From assembly GCF_004320525.1 (NCBI RefSeq), contig NZ_SIHX01000001.1:186001-250000 (forward strand): a stretch of DNA of 64,000 nucleotides, in the 5' to 3' direction. The DNA comes from Arthrobacter sp. S39. GTDB taxonomy: Bacteria > Actinomycetota > Actinomycetes > Actinomycetales > Micrococcaceae. Positions 56,635-64,000 of this stretch are shown here, piece after piece. The position numbers and the translations under genes were made by a program. The notes beneath the pieces are model-generated. The model was given only the letters and a program-made list of their open reading frames with translations, made no database searches and was not told the DNA's origin. The first letter of the stretch is position 1. Each line of letters starts with the position of its first letter.

Positions 56635-56665
56635 GAGGCTCCTCCCGGATTCCGGGAGGGGCCTC
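56635..56665 (+). other. GC-rich hairpin between adk and map, no U-tract
   Basis: GAGGC(T)CCTCCCGGA paired with TCCGGGAGG(G)GCCTC, nearly perfect. It lies 19 nt past the adk stop and ends 20 nt before the map ATG. Same pattern as the other intracluster hairpins. Confidence 0.75.
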
Positions 56666-56685
56666 AGCCATTGAAAGGACTCACC

Positions 56686-57513
56686 ATGGCTTTCGGCCAG
56701 CCCCGTATCGAATACAAGACCAACGCCCAGATGCGCACCATGCACGAGGCGGGCCTGGTCCTGAGCCGTGCGCTGGACGCGGCCGTTGCCGCCGCGGTGC
56801 CCGGGGTGACCACCAAGCACCTGGACGACGTCTTCGCCGCTGTCCTGAACGAAGCCGGCGCCAAGTCCAACTTCTTCGGCTACCACGGCTTCCCGGCCAC
56901 CATCTGCACGTCCGTCAATGAGGAAGTGGTGCACGGGATCCCCGGCGGCCGCGTCCTCAACGACGGCGACATCATCTCGATCGACGGCGGAGCCATCGTC
57001 GACGGCTGGCACTCCGACTCCGCGCGCACCGTCATCGTGGGGAAGGCAGACCCCGAAGACCAGCGCCTGTCCGACGTCACGCAGGCTGCCATGTGGCGTG
57101 GCATCGCCGCACTGGCGTCCGGCAGCCATGTAGGAGACATCGGCGCCGCCATCGATGACTACGTGTCGTCGGTCCCCGGCAAGCCGCTGGGCATCCTCGA
57201 GGACTACGTCGGCCACGGCATCGGCTCGGAAATGCACATGGCCCCCGACGTCCTGAACTACCGCACCAGCCACCGCGGCCCGAAGATCCGTCCGGGCCTG
57301 TGCCTCGCCATCGAACCCATGCTGGTCCGCGGCAGCATCGATACGGCCGTGCTGGAGGATGACTGGACCGTGGTGACCACGGACGGCAAGCGTTCCTGCC
57401 AGTGGGAGCACTCGGTAGCCGTCCACGAGAAGGGGATCTGGGTACTCTCCGCTCCCGACGGCGGCGCGGAGCACCTGGTGCCGCTCGGCGTCACTCCGGT
57501 GCCCATTCCGTAG
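56686..57513 (+). CDS. map: Methionine aminopeptidase, type I
   Basis: 275 residues from ATG 56686 (GAAAGGA upstream). An in-frame TTG at 56671 is less likely. Metal ligands are in IDGGAIVDGWHSDSARTVIV (two Asp), GHGIGSEMHMAPD (His), AIEPMLVRG (Glu) and WEHSVAVHEKGIWVL (Glu). Removes N-terminal Met from nascent proteins at the tunnel exit. The N-terminus resembles the actinobacterial MapA class. Next to secY-adk as in many bacteria. Confidence 0.97.
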   Translation: MAFGQPRIEYKTNAQMRTMHEAGLVLSRALDAAVAAAVPGVTTKHLDDVFAAVLNEAGAKSNFFGYHGFPATICTSVNEEVVHGIPGGRVLNDGDIISIDGGAIVDGWHSDSARTVIVGKADPEDQRLSDVTQAAMWRGIAALASGSHVGDIGAAIDDYVSSVPGKPLGILEDYVGHGIGSEMHMAPDVLNYRTSHRGPKIRPGLCLAIEPMLVRGSIDTAVLEDDWTVVTTDGKRSCQWEHSVAVHEKGIWVLSAPDGGAEHLVPLGVTPVPIP

Positions 57514-57528
57514 CTGGGGGAGGGCACA

Positions 57529-58491
57529 ATGGAGCCTATGGGAGCCATTACTGATGTGCCGGGGATCCGGGTGGGCCATGAGCAGAAGACCGGCGACGGG
57601 TGGCTGACTGGCGTGACAGTGGTCCTGCCGCCGCCCGGGACGGTCGGCTCCGTGGACGTCCGGGGCGGTGGCCCGGGCACGCATGAGACCGATGCGCTCG
57701 ACCCCACCACGCTGGTCTCCACCGTCGATGCCGTGGTACTGACGGGCGGCAGCGCCTACGGGCTGGCCTCCGCCCACGGAGCCCAACGCTGGTGCGAGGA
57801 ACACGGCCGCGGCTTCGCGGTCACCGGGGGAGTGGTGCCCATCGTTCCCGCCGCCGCAATCTTCGACCTCGGCCGCGGCGGTGACTTCAGCGCGCGGCCC
57901 GACGCCGGCATGGGCTACGCGGCAACAGCCGCCGCCGCTGCGCAACCGGAAGGGCACGACGTCGGACGCGGCAATGTGGGCGCCGGTACCGGCGCGGTGC
58001 TCGGCAGAACGTTCAAGGGCGGGGTGGGCACGGCCTCGGTCACCCTTGAGAACGGGGTCGTGGTCGGCGCACTGGCTGTGGTGAATGCGCTGGGGACGCC
58101 GTTCGGCACATCGCCGGAGCGGGCGGAACCCGGGGATTTCGACAAGCCCAATCACCGGGACGGACTCAACACCACACTGGTGGTGGTGGCTACAAACGCA
58201 GCCCTCGACGTCGCCGAGTGCAAGCGGACTGCCTCAGCGGCGCACGCCGGGCTGGCCCGGGCGCTGAACCCGTCCCACACCCTTGCCGACGGCGACACGG
58301 TCTTCTGCCTCTCCACCGGCGCCGTGGCCCTGGACCGCAGCACCGAAACTGCCCGGCAGATAAGCATGATCACGCTGCAGAGTGCGGGAGCCGACGTCGT
58401 ACGTCTGGCCATCCTGGACGGCGTGGCCAACGCGGAAGCAGTAAGCACTCCGGCCGGGGACTATGGTGCGTACAGCGCAGGAATGCGCTAG
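57529..58491 (+). CDS. P1-family peptidase / NylC-DmpA-like N-terminal-nucleophile hydrolase
   Basis: 320 residues, 15 nt after map. GAITDVPGIRVGHEQ and VLTGGSAYGLASAHGAQRW match the S58/P1 family. The predicted self-cleavage site is between Asn214 and Thr215 in DGLNTTLVVVATNA, giving a ~22 kDa alpha and an ~11 kDa beta chain. That Asn-Thr form is the one described for nylon-oligomer hydrolase NylC, whereas DmpA uses Gly-Ser. Members cleave D- or beta-peptides or 6-aminohexanoate oligomers. Substrate here is unknown. No signal peptide is seen. Confidence 0.85.
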   Translation: MEPMGAITDVPGIRVGHEQKTGDGWLTGVTVVLPPPGTVGSVDVRGGGPGTHETDALDPTTLVSTVDAVVLTGGSAYGLASAHGAQRWCEEHGRGFAVTGGVVPIVPAAAIFDLGRGGDFSARPDAGMGYAATAAAAAQPEGHDVGRGNVGAGTGAVLGRTFKGGVGTASVTLENGVVVGALAVVNALGTPFGTSPERAEPGDFDKPNHRDGLNTTLVVVATNAALDVAECKRTASAAHAGLARALNPSHTLADGDTVFCLSTGAVALDRSTETARQISMITLQSAGADVVRLAILDGVANAEAVSTPAGDYGAYSAGMR

Positions 58492-58502
58492 CATGGCTGG
58501 AT

Positions 58503-58531
58503 TTAACTTTCGCCGCAAAGTGGCGTAGTGT
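58503..58531 (+). promoter_or_regulatory. Candidate promoter of infA-rpmJ-rpsM-rpsK-rpoA
   Basis: TTAACT (58503-58508), 17-nt spacer, TAGTGT (58526-58531), about 120 nt before infA. Confidence 0.45.
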
Positions 58532-58660
58532 TGTCTGTTGGTTGTCTGCCCAGCTGTGCCCTGTTTGGGGCCTGTGGGGACAACCGATCCACACAAAAAC
58601 GTTCGTGGTCATGTCCGGTGCAATCCGGCAGGGCTGCGGCAACAACAGTTAGCGGAGGGT

Positions 58661-58882
58661 ATGGCCAAGAAGGACGGGGTCATTGAGATCGAGGGCGTTG
58701 TGACTGAGGCGCTGCCCAACGCGATGTTTCGCGTTGAGCTCACCAACAAGCACATCGTTCTGGCACACATCTCAGGCAAGATGCGCCAGCACTACATCAG
58801 GATTCTCCCTGAGGACCGGGTAGTGGTGGAACTGAGCCCTTATGACCTCACTCGGGGTCGTATCGTCTACCGCTACAAGTAA
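58661..58882 (+). CDS. infA: Translation initiation factor IF-1
   Basis: 73 residues with the S1-type fold: [40 protein letters not shown] and [20 protein letters not shown]. The start is fixed by GCGGAGGGT immediately upstream. Occupies the 30S A site during initiation. Begins the alpha-type operon. Confidence 0.98.
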   Translation: MAKKDGVIEIEGVVTEALPNAMFRVELTNKHIVLAHISGKMRQHYIRILPEDRVVVELSPYDLTRGRIVYRYK

Positions 58883-58952
58883 ATTGCTGGGCAGCATCAG
58901 CGCACGCTGAACGCTGCTCCAGTTGACCAACTGTTACACGCAAAGGAATGCC

Positions 58953-59066
58953 ATGAAGGTCAAGCCGAGCGTCAAGCAGATCTGCGAAAAGTGCAAAGTG
59001 ATCCGCCGTAATGGCCGGGTCATGGTGATCTGCGAGAACCCGCGCCACAAGCAGCGCCAGGGCTAA
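58953..59066 (+). CDS. rpmJ: 50S ribosomal protein L36, zinc-binding form
   Basis: 37 residues, [20 protein letters not shown] onward. Cys11, Cys14, Cys27 and His32 form a zinc ribbon, so this is the C+ (zinc-containing) paralogue usually replaced under zinc starvation. CAAAGGAATG lies upstream. A 8-bp hairpin (ATTTCCTT/AAGGAAAT) follows directly. Confidence 0.97.
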   Translation: MKVKPSVKQICEKCKVIRRNGRVMVICENPRHKQRQG

Positions 59067-59244
59067 ATTTCCTTCTTTGAAGGAAATCCTGGGTTGCTAA
59101 CCCACGCAAGTAAATAAAAGGCAGCACAAGCTGAACTGGGACGCATGAGCCCGGACAGCTAACCCCCGGTCGGAGGCTGGGGCCGTACGGAACGTACGGG
59201 TGTACTGCCTACGACCTCCGGTTTATTCAAGGAGTACTGCCACT

Positions 59245-59619
59245 ATGGCTCGTCTCGCTGGCGTAGACATTCCCCGCGAAAAGCGGTTGGAAATTGCGCT
59301 TACTTACATCTACGGCGTGGGTAAGACCCGTGCACACGAAACCCTGGCTGCCACTGGCATCAGCGCTGACGTCCGCGTTAAGGACCTCACCGATGCCCAG
59401 CTGGTTGAGCTGCGTGACTACATTGAAGGCAACTACAAGGTTGAGGGTGACCTTCGCCGCGAAGTAGCAGCAGATATCCGCCGCAAGGTTGAGATCGGCA
59501 GCTACGAAGGCCTGCGCCACCGCAAGGGCCTGCCCGTACGCGGACAGCGTACGAAGACCAACGCACGTACCCGCAAGGGCCCGAAGCGTACCGTCGCCGG
59601 CAAGAAGAAGGCTCGTTAA
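59245..59619 (+). CDS. rpsM: 30S ribosomal protein S13
   Basis: 124 residues from ATG 59245, with AAGGAGTACTG upstream. [20 protein letters not shown] and [20 protein letters not shown] are standard, as is the basic tail ending GKKKAR. S13 contacts the P-site tRNA and forms the B1 bridges. A gap of about 180 nt with one weak CCGTAC/GTACGG dyad separates it from rpmJ. Confidence 0.98.
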   Translation: MARLAGVDIPREKRLEIALTYIYGVGKTRAHETLAATGISADVRVKDLTDAQLVELRDYIEGNYKVEGDLRREVAADIRRKVEIGSYEGLRHRKGLPVRGQRTKTNARTRKGPKRTVAGKKKAR

Positions 59620-59672
59620 ATCCTTCGGGATTCAACGATTGCCTACCCCGATAACTTTCTGTAGGAGAAATA

Positions 59673-60074
59673 ATGCCCCCGAAGACTCGTGGCGCGGTTC
59701 GCAAGCCGCGTAAGAAGGACAAGAAGAATATCGCGCTTGGCCAGGCGCACATCAAGAGCACGTTTAACAACACCATCGTTTCCATCACGGATCCGAACGG
59801 CGCTGTTATCTCTTGGGCTTCCTCAGGTGAGGTTGGCTTCAAGGGCTCGCGTAAGTCCACCCCGTTCGCTGCCCAGATGGCTGCCGAAGCCGCTGCCAAG
59901 CGTGCGCAGGAGCACGGCATGCGCAAGGTTGACGTTTTCGTGAAGGGACCGGGCTCCGGACGTGAGACCGCAATCCGCTCGCTGCAGGCCGCTGGCCTGG
60001 AGGTTGGCTCCATCCAGGACGTCACCCCCGCGGCGCACAACGGCTGCCGTCCGCCGAAGCGCCGCCGCGTCTAA
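59673..60074 (+). CDS. rpsK: 30S ribosomal protein S11
   Basis: 133 residues. [20 protein letters not shown] then [20 protein letters not shown] and the platform-binding [17 protein letters not shown] tail. TAGGAGAAA is the ribosome-binding site. rpsD normally follows but is absent. A 10-bp hairpin and a CATATAGCGG motif occupy the gap to rpoA. Confidence 0.98.
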   Translation: MPPKTRGAVRKPRKKDKKNIALGQAHIKSTFNNTIVSITDPNGAVISWASSGEVGFKGSRKSTPFAAQMAAEAAAKRAQEHGMRKVDVFVKGPGSGRETAIRSLQAAGLEVGSIQDVTPAAHNGCRPPKRRRV

Positions 60075-60096
60075 GGCTTTTTCAGCAGCAGGAGCT

Positions 60097-60122
60097 TGCC
60101 CGGACCGTCGATGGTCCGGGCA
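60097..60122 (+). other. Hairpin in the rpsK-rpoA gap, no U-tract
   Basis: TGCCCGGACC, loop GTCGAT, exact complement GGTCCGGGCA. It sits where rpsD would lie in other actinobacteria. Confidence 0.7.
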
Positions 60123-60173
60123 GGCCCAGCCGCGTTAAGTCTTCAGACCGAATTTCCACCACCTGTGTTGCGT

Positions 60174-60183
60174 CATATAGCGG
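60174..60183 (+). promoter_or_regulatory. CATATAGCGG motif, copy 3 (rpoA leader)
   Basis: Part of GTCATATAGCGGA, identical over 13 nt to the rpoB leader copy at 25767. Lies 24 nt before the rpoA GTG. TTTCCA 17 nt upstream of TATAGC could make it a -10 element. Confidence 0.5.
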
Positions 60184-60206
60184 ATGCTCGCCGAAAGGAA
60201 ACCTAA

Positions 60207-61217
60207 GTGCTCATTGCACAGCGCCCCACCCTCTCCGAAGAGGTAGTCTCCGAAAACCGTTCGCGTTTCATCATTGAACCGCTGGAACCGGGCTTCGGCT
60301 ACACCCTCGGAAACTCCCTCCGCCGTACCCTGCTCTCCTCCATCCCCGGTGCCGCTGTAACCAGCATCCGGATCGATGGCGTGCTGCACGAGTTCACCAC
60401 GGTTCCGGGTGTCAAGGAAGATGTCACTGAGATCATCCTGAACATCAAGAGCCTGTCGGTTTCCTCCGAGCACGACGAGCCGGTTGTTGCTTACCTGCGC
60501 AAGCAGGGCCCCGGAGTCGTCACCGCCGCGGACATCGCTCCGCCGGCCGGCGTCGAATTCCACAACCCGGATCTGCACATTGCCACACTGAACTCGAAGG
60601 GCAAGTTCGAACTCGAACTGACCATCGAGCGCGGCCGCGGCTACGTGTCGGCAGCTCAGAACAAGTCCGGCGATTCCGAGATCGGCCGTATCCCGGTCGA
60701 CTCGATCTACTCGCCGGTGCTGAAGGTTACTTTCCGCGTGGAAGCAACCCGTGTTGAGCAGCGCACTGACTTCGACAAGCTCATTGTCGACGTCGAGACC
60801 AAGCAGGCCATCGCCCCGCGCGATGCGGTTGCTTCCGCAGGTACCACCCTGGTGGAACTCTTCGGTCTGGCCCGCGAGCTGAACACCGCAGCTGAAGGTA
60901 TCGAGATTGGCCCGTCGCCGACGGACGCTGCCCTGGCAGCTGACATGGCCCTGCCGATCGAGGATCTGGACCTCACCGTCCGTTCCTACAACTGCCTCAA
61001 GCGTGAGGGCATCCACACCGTGGGTGAACTCGTAGCCCGCTCCGAGGCTGACCTGATGGACATCCGTAACTTCGGTGCGAAGTCCATTGACGAGGTCAAG
61101 GCAAAGCTGGTTGAACTGGGCCTGTCCCTCAAGGACTCGCCTCCCGGTTTTGACCTCGCAGCACGCGCCGCAGCAATTGAAGAGGACGACGCCGCCTTCG
61201 GCGACGACGAACTCTAA
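60207..61217 (+). CDS. rpoA: DNA-directed RNA polymerase subunit alpha
   Basis: 336 residues from GTG 60207 with GAAAGGAAAC upstream. The N-terminal assembly domain has [20 protein letters not shown] and [20 protein letters not shown]. The linker is followed by the C-terminal domain ([20 protein letters not shown], with [19 protein letters not shown]), which contacts UP elements and activators, and an acidic tail. Dimerises to start polymerase assembly. Confidence 0.98.
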   Translation: MLIAQRPTLSEEVVSENRSRFIIEPLEPGFGYTLGNSLRRTLLSSIPGAAVTSIRIDGVLHEFTTVPGVKEDVTEIILNIKSLSVSSEHDEPVVAYLRKQGPGVVTAADIAPPAGVEFHNPDLHIATLNSKGKFELELTIERGRGYVSAAQNKSGDSEIGRIPVDSIYSPVLKVTFRVEATRVEQRTDFDKLIVDVETKQAIAPRDAVASAGTTLVELFGLARELNTAAEGIEIGPSPTDAALAADMALPIEDLDLTVRSYNCLKREGIHTVGELVARSEADLMDIRNFGAKSIDEVKAKLVELGLSLKDSPPGFDLAARAAAIEEDDAAFGDDEL

Positions 61218-61228
61218 AACAGATCTTG

Positions 61229-61261
61229 GCCGGCGGGCACCATGGTGTGCCCACCACCGGC
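61229..61261 (+). other. Bipartite hairpin between rpoA and rplQ, no U-tract
   Basis: GCCGG ... GGGCAC, loop CATGGT, GTGCCC ... CCGGC with a small bulge. It lies 12 nt past the rpoA stop and before the rplQ ribosome-binding site (ATGAGGAGAA). Confidence 0.6.
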
Positions 61262-61283
61262 TTCCATATGAGGAGAAACAATT

Positions 61284-61859
61284 ATGCCTACCCCCACTAA
61301 GGGTCCGCGCCTCGGAGGCGGCCCGGCTCACGAGCGTCTTATGCTCGCGAACCTGGCAGCAGCACTGTTCGAGCACAAGCGGATCACCACCACGGTGACC
61401 AAGGCCAAGCGCCTGAAGCCGTACGCAGAGCGCCTGGTGACTTTCGCCAAGCGCGGCGACCTGGCTTCCCGCCGCCGTGTACTCGGCCTGATCAGCAACA
61501 AGGGCGTCGTCCACGAGCTGTTCACCGACATTGCACAGGCAGTGGAGAACCGCGACGGCGGCTACACCCGCATCACCAAGATCGGCAACCGTAAGGGCGA
61601 CAACGCTCCCATGGCTGTCATCGAACTGGTCCTCGAGCCGGTTTCCGCCAAGCAGGCCGTTGTAGCCGAGGCTACCTCTGCCGCTAAGCGCGACGCCGAC
61701 AAGAAGGAAGCAGCTGCTGCCGCTCCGGCCGCAGAAGAAGCTCCCGAGGCAGAGGTCGTCGCTGCTGAGGCTCCCGAGGCTGAGGCTGCAACCGAAGAGG
61801 CTCCGGCCGCTGAGGAAGCTCCCGCCGAGGACAAGGCTGAGGAAAAGGACGCGAAGTAA
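61284..61859 (+). CDS. rplQ: 50S ribosomal protein L17 with long Ala/Glu-rich tail
   Basis: 191 residues compared with 127 in E. coli. The core is [40 protein letters not shown] and [20 protein letters not shown], ending near residue 120. The remaining ~65 residues are an acidic Ala/Glu/Pro repeat ([20 protein letters not shown]). L17 surrounds the tunnel exit. Such tails are common in this cluster and probably disordered. Confidence 0.97.
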   Translation: MPTPTKGPRLGGGPAHERLMLANLAAALFEHKRITTTVTKAKRLKPYAERLVTFAKRGDLASRRRVLGLISNKGVVHELFTDIAQAVENRDGGYTRITKIGNRKGDNAPMAVIELVLEPVSAKQAVVAEATSAAKRDADKKEAAAAAPAAEEAPEAEVVAAEAPEAEAATEEAPAAEEAPAEDKAEEKDAK

Positions 61860-61875
61860 TTCGCTGATTCCTTCG

Positions 61876-61893
61876 CATAGACTTAGGTCTATG
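61876..61893 (+). promoter_or_regulatory. Dyad overlapping the truA start codon
   Basis: CATAGAC, loop TTAG, GTCTATG includes the ATG at 61891 in its right arm and the AGG of a weak ribosome-binding site in its loop and stem. It could hide the start in mRNA. Confidence 0.4.
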
Positions 61894-62784
61894 AACGACC
61901 AAAAACCCGCGGCCCCCGTTTTGGGGGGCGGCGGGTTTTTGCGTATCCGGCTTGATCTTTCGTACGACGGCGGCCCCTTCAACGGGTGGGCCATCCAGCC
62001 GGGTCTCCGCACCGTCCAGGGCGTCCTGGAGGAGGCCGTGGCATTGCTGGTCCGCCGGCCTGTGCGCGTGACCGTGGCTGGCCGCACGGACGCCGGTGTG
62101 CACGCCCGCGGCCAGGTGGTCCACGTGGACCTCACCGAAGCCGAGTGGCTGGGACTGCCACGGGGGCACGAACTCGATCCCGGCGTCGCCATGCTGCGCC
62201 GGATCCGCGGGGCACTGAGCCGCGGCCTGGGTGACCTGACCGGATCCATCGAGGTCCACAGGGTGTCCCTGGCCGCCGAGGGCTTTGACGCCCGGTTCTC
62301 AGCCCTGTGGCGCCGCTACAGCTACCGCATCGCAGACGGCCCGGCACTTTGGGACCCGCTGGAACGCTACTTCACGCTGTGGCACAAGAACCCGCTGGAC
62401 GTTTCCCTGTTGAATGAGGGGGCGTCCAAGCTGCTGGGGCTGCAGAACTTCCTCTCCTACTGCAAGCCCAGGGAAGGTGCCACCACCGTCCGCGAACTGC
62501 AGCGCTTCGAATTTGCGCGCGGGGAGGACGGCGTCATTGTGGCCACCGTCCAGGCGGACGCGTTCTGCCACAACATGGTGCGGTCCCTGGTGGGCTCGGC
62601 CCTGTTCGTGGGCGAGGGCGTGGAGGAACCGGAGTGGCTGTATGAGCGGCTCCTCGCGAAGAAGCGCGACGCCAAATCCGTGCTGGCTGCGCCCCACCCC
62701 CTGGTTCTGGAGGAGGTCGCCTACCCGACCGACGGGGAGATGCTCGCACGGGCCGAACTCACGCGGGCCAAGCGGGAGCACTAA
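61891..62784 (+). CDS. truA: tRNA pseudouridine(38-40) synthase TruA
   Basis: 297 residues when read from ATG 61891. The catalytic motif is VAGRTDAGVHARGQVVHVDL with the essential Asp, followed by the tRNA-binding FDARFSALWRRYSYRIADGP and HNMVRSLVGSALFVGEG. It modifies U38-U40 of the anticodon arm. The first 16 residues (Ala/Gly/Pro-rich) are translated across a terminator-like hairpin. An in-frame TTG at 61939 would give the canonical MRIRLDLSYDGG start, a real alternative. 31 nt after rplQ. Confidence 0.95.
   Translation: MNDQKPAAPVLGGGGFLRIRLDLSYDGGPFNGWAIQPGLRTVQGVLEEAVALLVRRPVRVTVAGRTDAGVHARGQVVHVDLTEAEWLGLPRGHELDPGVAMLRRIRGALSRGLGDLTGSIEVHRVSLAAEGFDARFSALWRRYSYRIADGPALWDPLERYFTLWHKNPLDVSLLNEGASKLLGLQNFLSYCKPREGATTVRELQRFEFARGEDGVIVATVQADAFCHNMVRSLVGSALFVGEGVEEPEWLYERLLAKKRDAKSVLAAPHPLVLEEVAYPTDGEMLARAELTRAKREH
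61901..61940 (+). terminator. Terminator-like hairpin inside the 5' end of truA
   Basis: AAAAACCCGC (61901-61910) pairs with GCGGGTTTTT (61931-61940), and the inner GCCCCC/GGGGGC adds six pairs. It has the shape of an intrinsic terminator for the rplQ transcript yet lies within the annotated truA frame. Confidence 0.7.
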
Positions 62785-62800
62785 CCCGTTCGATTGCTCC

Positions 62801-62843
62801 GTGCGGGCCCTTTTCACGCGTCAAAACGGCGTAGGGCCCACGC
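62801..62843. terminator. Possible bidirectional terminator between truA and the sensor kinase
   Basis: GTGCGGGCCC and GGGCCCACGC pair with one mismatch around a 23-nt loop. Weak compared with other terminators, but it is the only structure in the 127-nt convergent gap. Confidence 0.3.
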
Positions 62844-62911
62844 CAGCAGGGTTCCCTGGCCGAACTTGTGAGGCTAGGGGGCCGGTGGGGATCAATCGAT
62901 GAGGGGTGGGG

Positions 62912-64000
62912 TCAGTAGAGCGACGGCCCCTCGGCCGGGAGAGTCAGCGTGAACGTGCTGCCCTTGCCCGGATTGCTGGTGCAGGAGATGTCGCCGCCGT
63001 GGCCTTCGATAATCGCCTTGGTGATGGACAGCCCCAGGCCCGCCCCCGGGATGGCAGCTTCGCGGGCTGTCTCTGTCCGGAAGAACCGGCGGAAGACCCT
63101 GGCCGAGTCTTCCGGGCTCATGCCCATCCCCGAATCCTGCACCTGCAGCCGGACCCAGTCATCCGAGCCCTGGGCACTGATATTCACCACGCCGCCGCCG
63201 GGCGAGTACTTGATGGCGTTGGACACCAGGTTGTCCAGGGCCTGCCCGATGCGCAGCGGATCGGCATAGGCCCACAGCGGCGACTGGATGTCGGCGACCA
63301 GGGAGATCCTGGACTGCTCCGCCTGCGGTTGCGCTGAGCCGATGCTGGTCTCCACGAGGCTAGCGAGGTCGGTGCGTTTAGGGTGTACTTTGAGGGCCGA
63401 GGAAGCCGACGCCATCAGGTCGGACACCAGTGCAAGGAGCCTCTCGGAATTGCGCAACACGACCTCAAGGCGTTGGGCAGAGAGCGGGGACGTGCCCTGA
63501 ACGTCCTCAAGGACCAGGTCGACGTTGCCGAGGATGGAGTTCAGCGGACTCCTGAACTCATGCGAGACGTTCGAGATGAGTTCTTCGTTTGCCGCCAAGG
63601 CTTCGACGAGCCCCGTGACATCGTTGTAGACAATCACCGCCCCCATGAATTGGCCGTCATCGCTAACCATCGGCCGGGCTGCGGTGGAAACAGCGCGCTG
63701 ATTCGATCCGTTACCGATCCAGACGAGATAATCAGCAAACAATTCACCCTGGATAGCACGTTGAATAGGCCGCTTCTCCGCCGCCAGTGGTGTCACTTTG
63801 TCTTGGGCGAAGATCAGTTGATCCTCTTCCTGTGCAGCTCTGACACCCGGATTGATCGCGTTCTGCTCCAAACTCTTCTGTCGATTGTTTGTCAGCAGGT
63901 GCCCACCCTTTGAATTAACCGCCACGATTCCGACGTCGGTCGCGTCCAGAATCGTTTTCAGCAACCGCTCACGCTCCGTGCTTGCATCGAGCAGGTCGCG
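62912..64000 (-). CDS. PAS-domain sensor histidine kinase, N-terminus outside the window
   Basis: The frame is open from the right edge of the window to the stop at 62912 (363 residues visible). A PAS fold comes first (LLKTILDATDVGIVAVNSKG, about residues 13-130). The HisKA box is NVSHEFRSPLNSILGNVDLV. The HATPase domain has DNLVSNAIKYSPGGG (N), DSGMGMSPEDSARVFRRFF (G1/F) and GAGLGLSITKAIIEGHGG (G2). Soluble in the visible part. Upstream sequence may add a GAF, PAS or membrane domain. The partner regulator is not in the window. Convergent with truA. Confidence 0.92.
   Translation of the reverse strand, partial: RDLLDASTERERLLKTILDATDVGIVAVNSKGGHLLTNNRQKSLEQNAINPGVRAAQEEDQLIFAQDKVTPLAAEKRPIQRAIQGELFADYLVWIGNGSNQRAVSTAARPMVSDDGQFMGAVIVYNDVTGLVEALAANEELISNVSHEFRSPLNSILGNVDLVLEDVQGTSPLSAQRLEVVLRNSERLLALVSDLMASASSALKVHPKRTDLASLVETSIGSAQPQAEQSRISLVADIQSPLWAYADPLRIGQALDNLVSNAIKYSPGGGVVNISAQGSDDWVRLQVQDSGMGMSPEDSARVFRRFFRTETAREAAIPGAGLGLSITKAIIEGHGGDISCTSNPGKGSTFTLTLPAEGPSLY

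Noticed and set aside
60135..62249. 704-codon antisense frame across rpoA-rplQ-truA
   Set aside because: Overlaps three well-identified genes; no homology-like motif.

Overview
This 64 kb window is a chromosomal segment of a high-GC Gram-positive actinobacterium. Four things point to this: many GTG/TTG starts, RG-rich or Ala/Glu-rich tails on several ribosomal proteins, an acidic N-terminal extension on NusG, and the str/S10/spc/alpha cluster order. Protein sequences and gene neighbourhood look most like the Micrococcaceae (Arthrobacter/Pseudarthrobacter). That placement is inference, because no rRNA gene is present. No insertion sequence, prophage, CRISPR array or integrase is visible, and the DNA reads as core genome.

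Region 1 (1-5,450) holds small accessory metabolic genes: a nitrobindin-like protein, a flavodoxin-fold reductase, a YgfZ-type folate-binding protein, an ankyrin protein, a 14-TM MFS exporter and a convergent, 3'-overlapping GNAT acetyltransferase. Region 2 (5,450-16,300, mostly minus strand) holds phosphofructokinase, an ABC-2 exporter with its own two-component system, and a divergent PspC envelope-stress locus. In that locus two minus-strand PspC proteins face a PspC-histidine kinase fusion plus response regulator across a promoter region carrying repeated CCTGANCCG half-sites. An aspartate-type aminotransferase follows.

Region 3 (16,430-23,120) runs tRNA-Trp, secE, nusG, rplK, rplA, two tandem double-GNAT acetyltransferases, then an L10-type leader with attenuator and rplJ-rplL. 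Region 4 (23,180-25,570) has a YbaK-type editing protein, a thiolase and a small lipoprotein. Region 5 (25,590-38,280) is rpoB-rpoC and the str operon (rpsL-rpsG-fusA-tuf). Region 6 (38,281-44,175) interrupts the usual str/S10 continuity with a 1,389-residue polytopic membrane protein behind a perfect AT-rich inverted repeat, a 41-residue membrane peptide and a GH1 beta-glucosidase.

Region 7 (44,230-62,784) is the S10 operon, spc operon, secY-adk-map, a NylC-like P1 peptidase, infA-rpmJ-rpsM-rpsK-rpoA-rplQ and truA. rpsN is missing from the spc operon and rpsD from the alpha operon. The window ends inside a PAS-containing sensor kinase on the minus strand.

Three non-coding layers stand out. 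(1) Three roughly 60-nt intergenic palindromes (5457, 14979, 23119) differ in outer sequence but share architecture: a 14-16 bp outer stem, one conserved internal mismatch with C on the left arm, and a GGGNCC inner arm. (2) GC-rich hairpins without U-tracts lie at many junctions inside the transcription/translation cluster. (3) Promoter-like TT(N4)-17/18-TARACT elements, several with leaders over 200 nt, precede most of the large operons. A 13-nt GTCATATAGCGGA string is shared by the rpoB and rpoA leaders.
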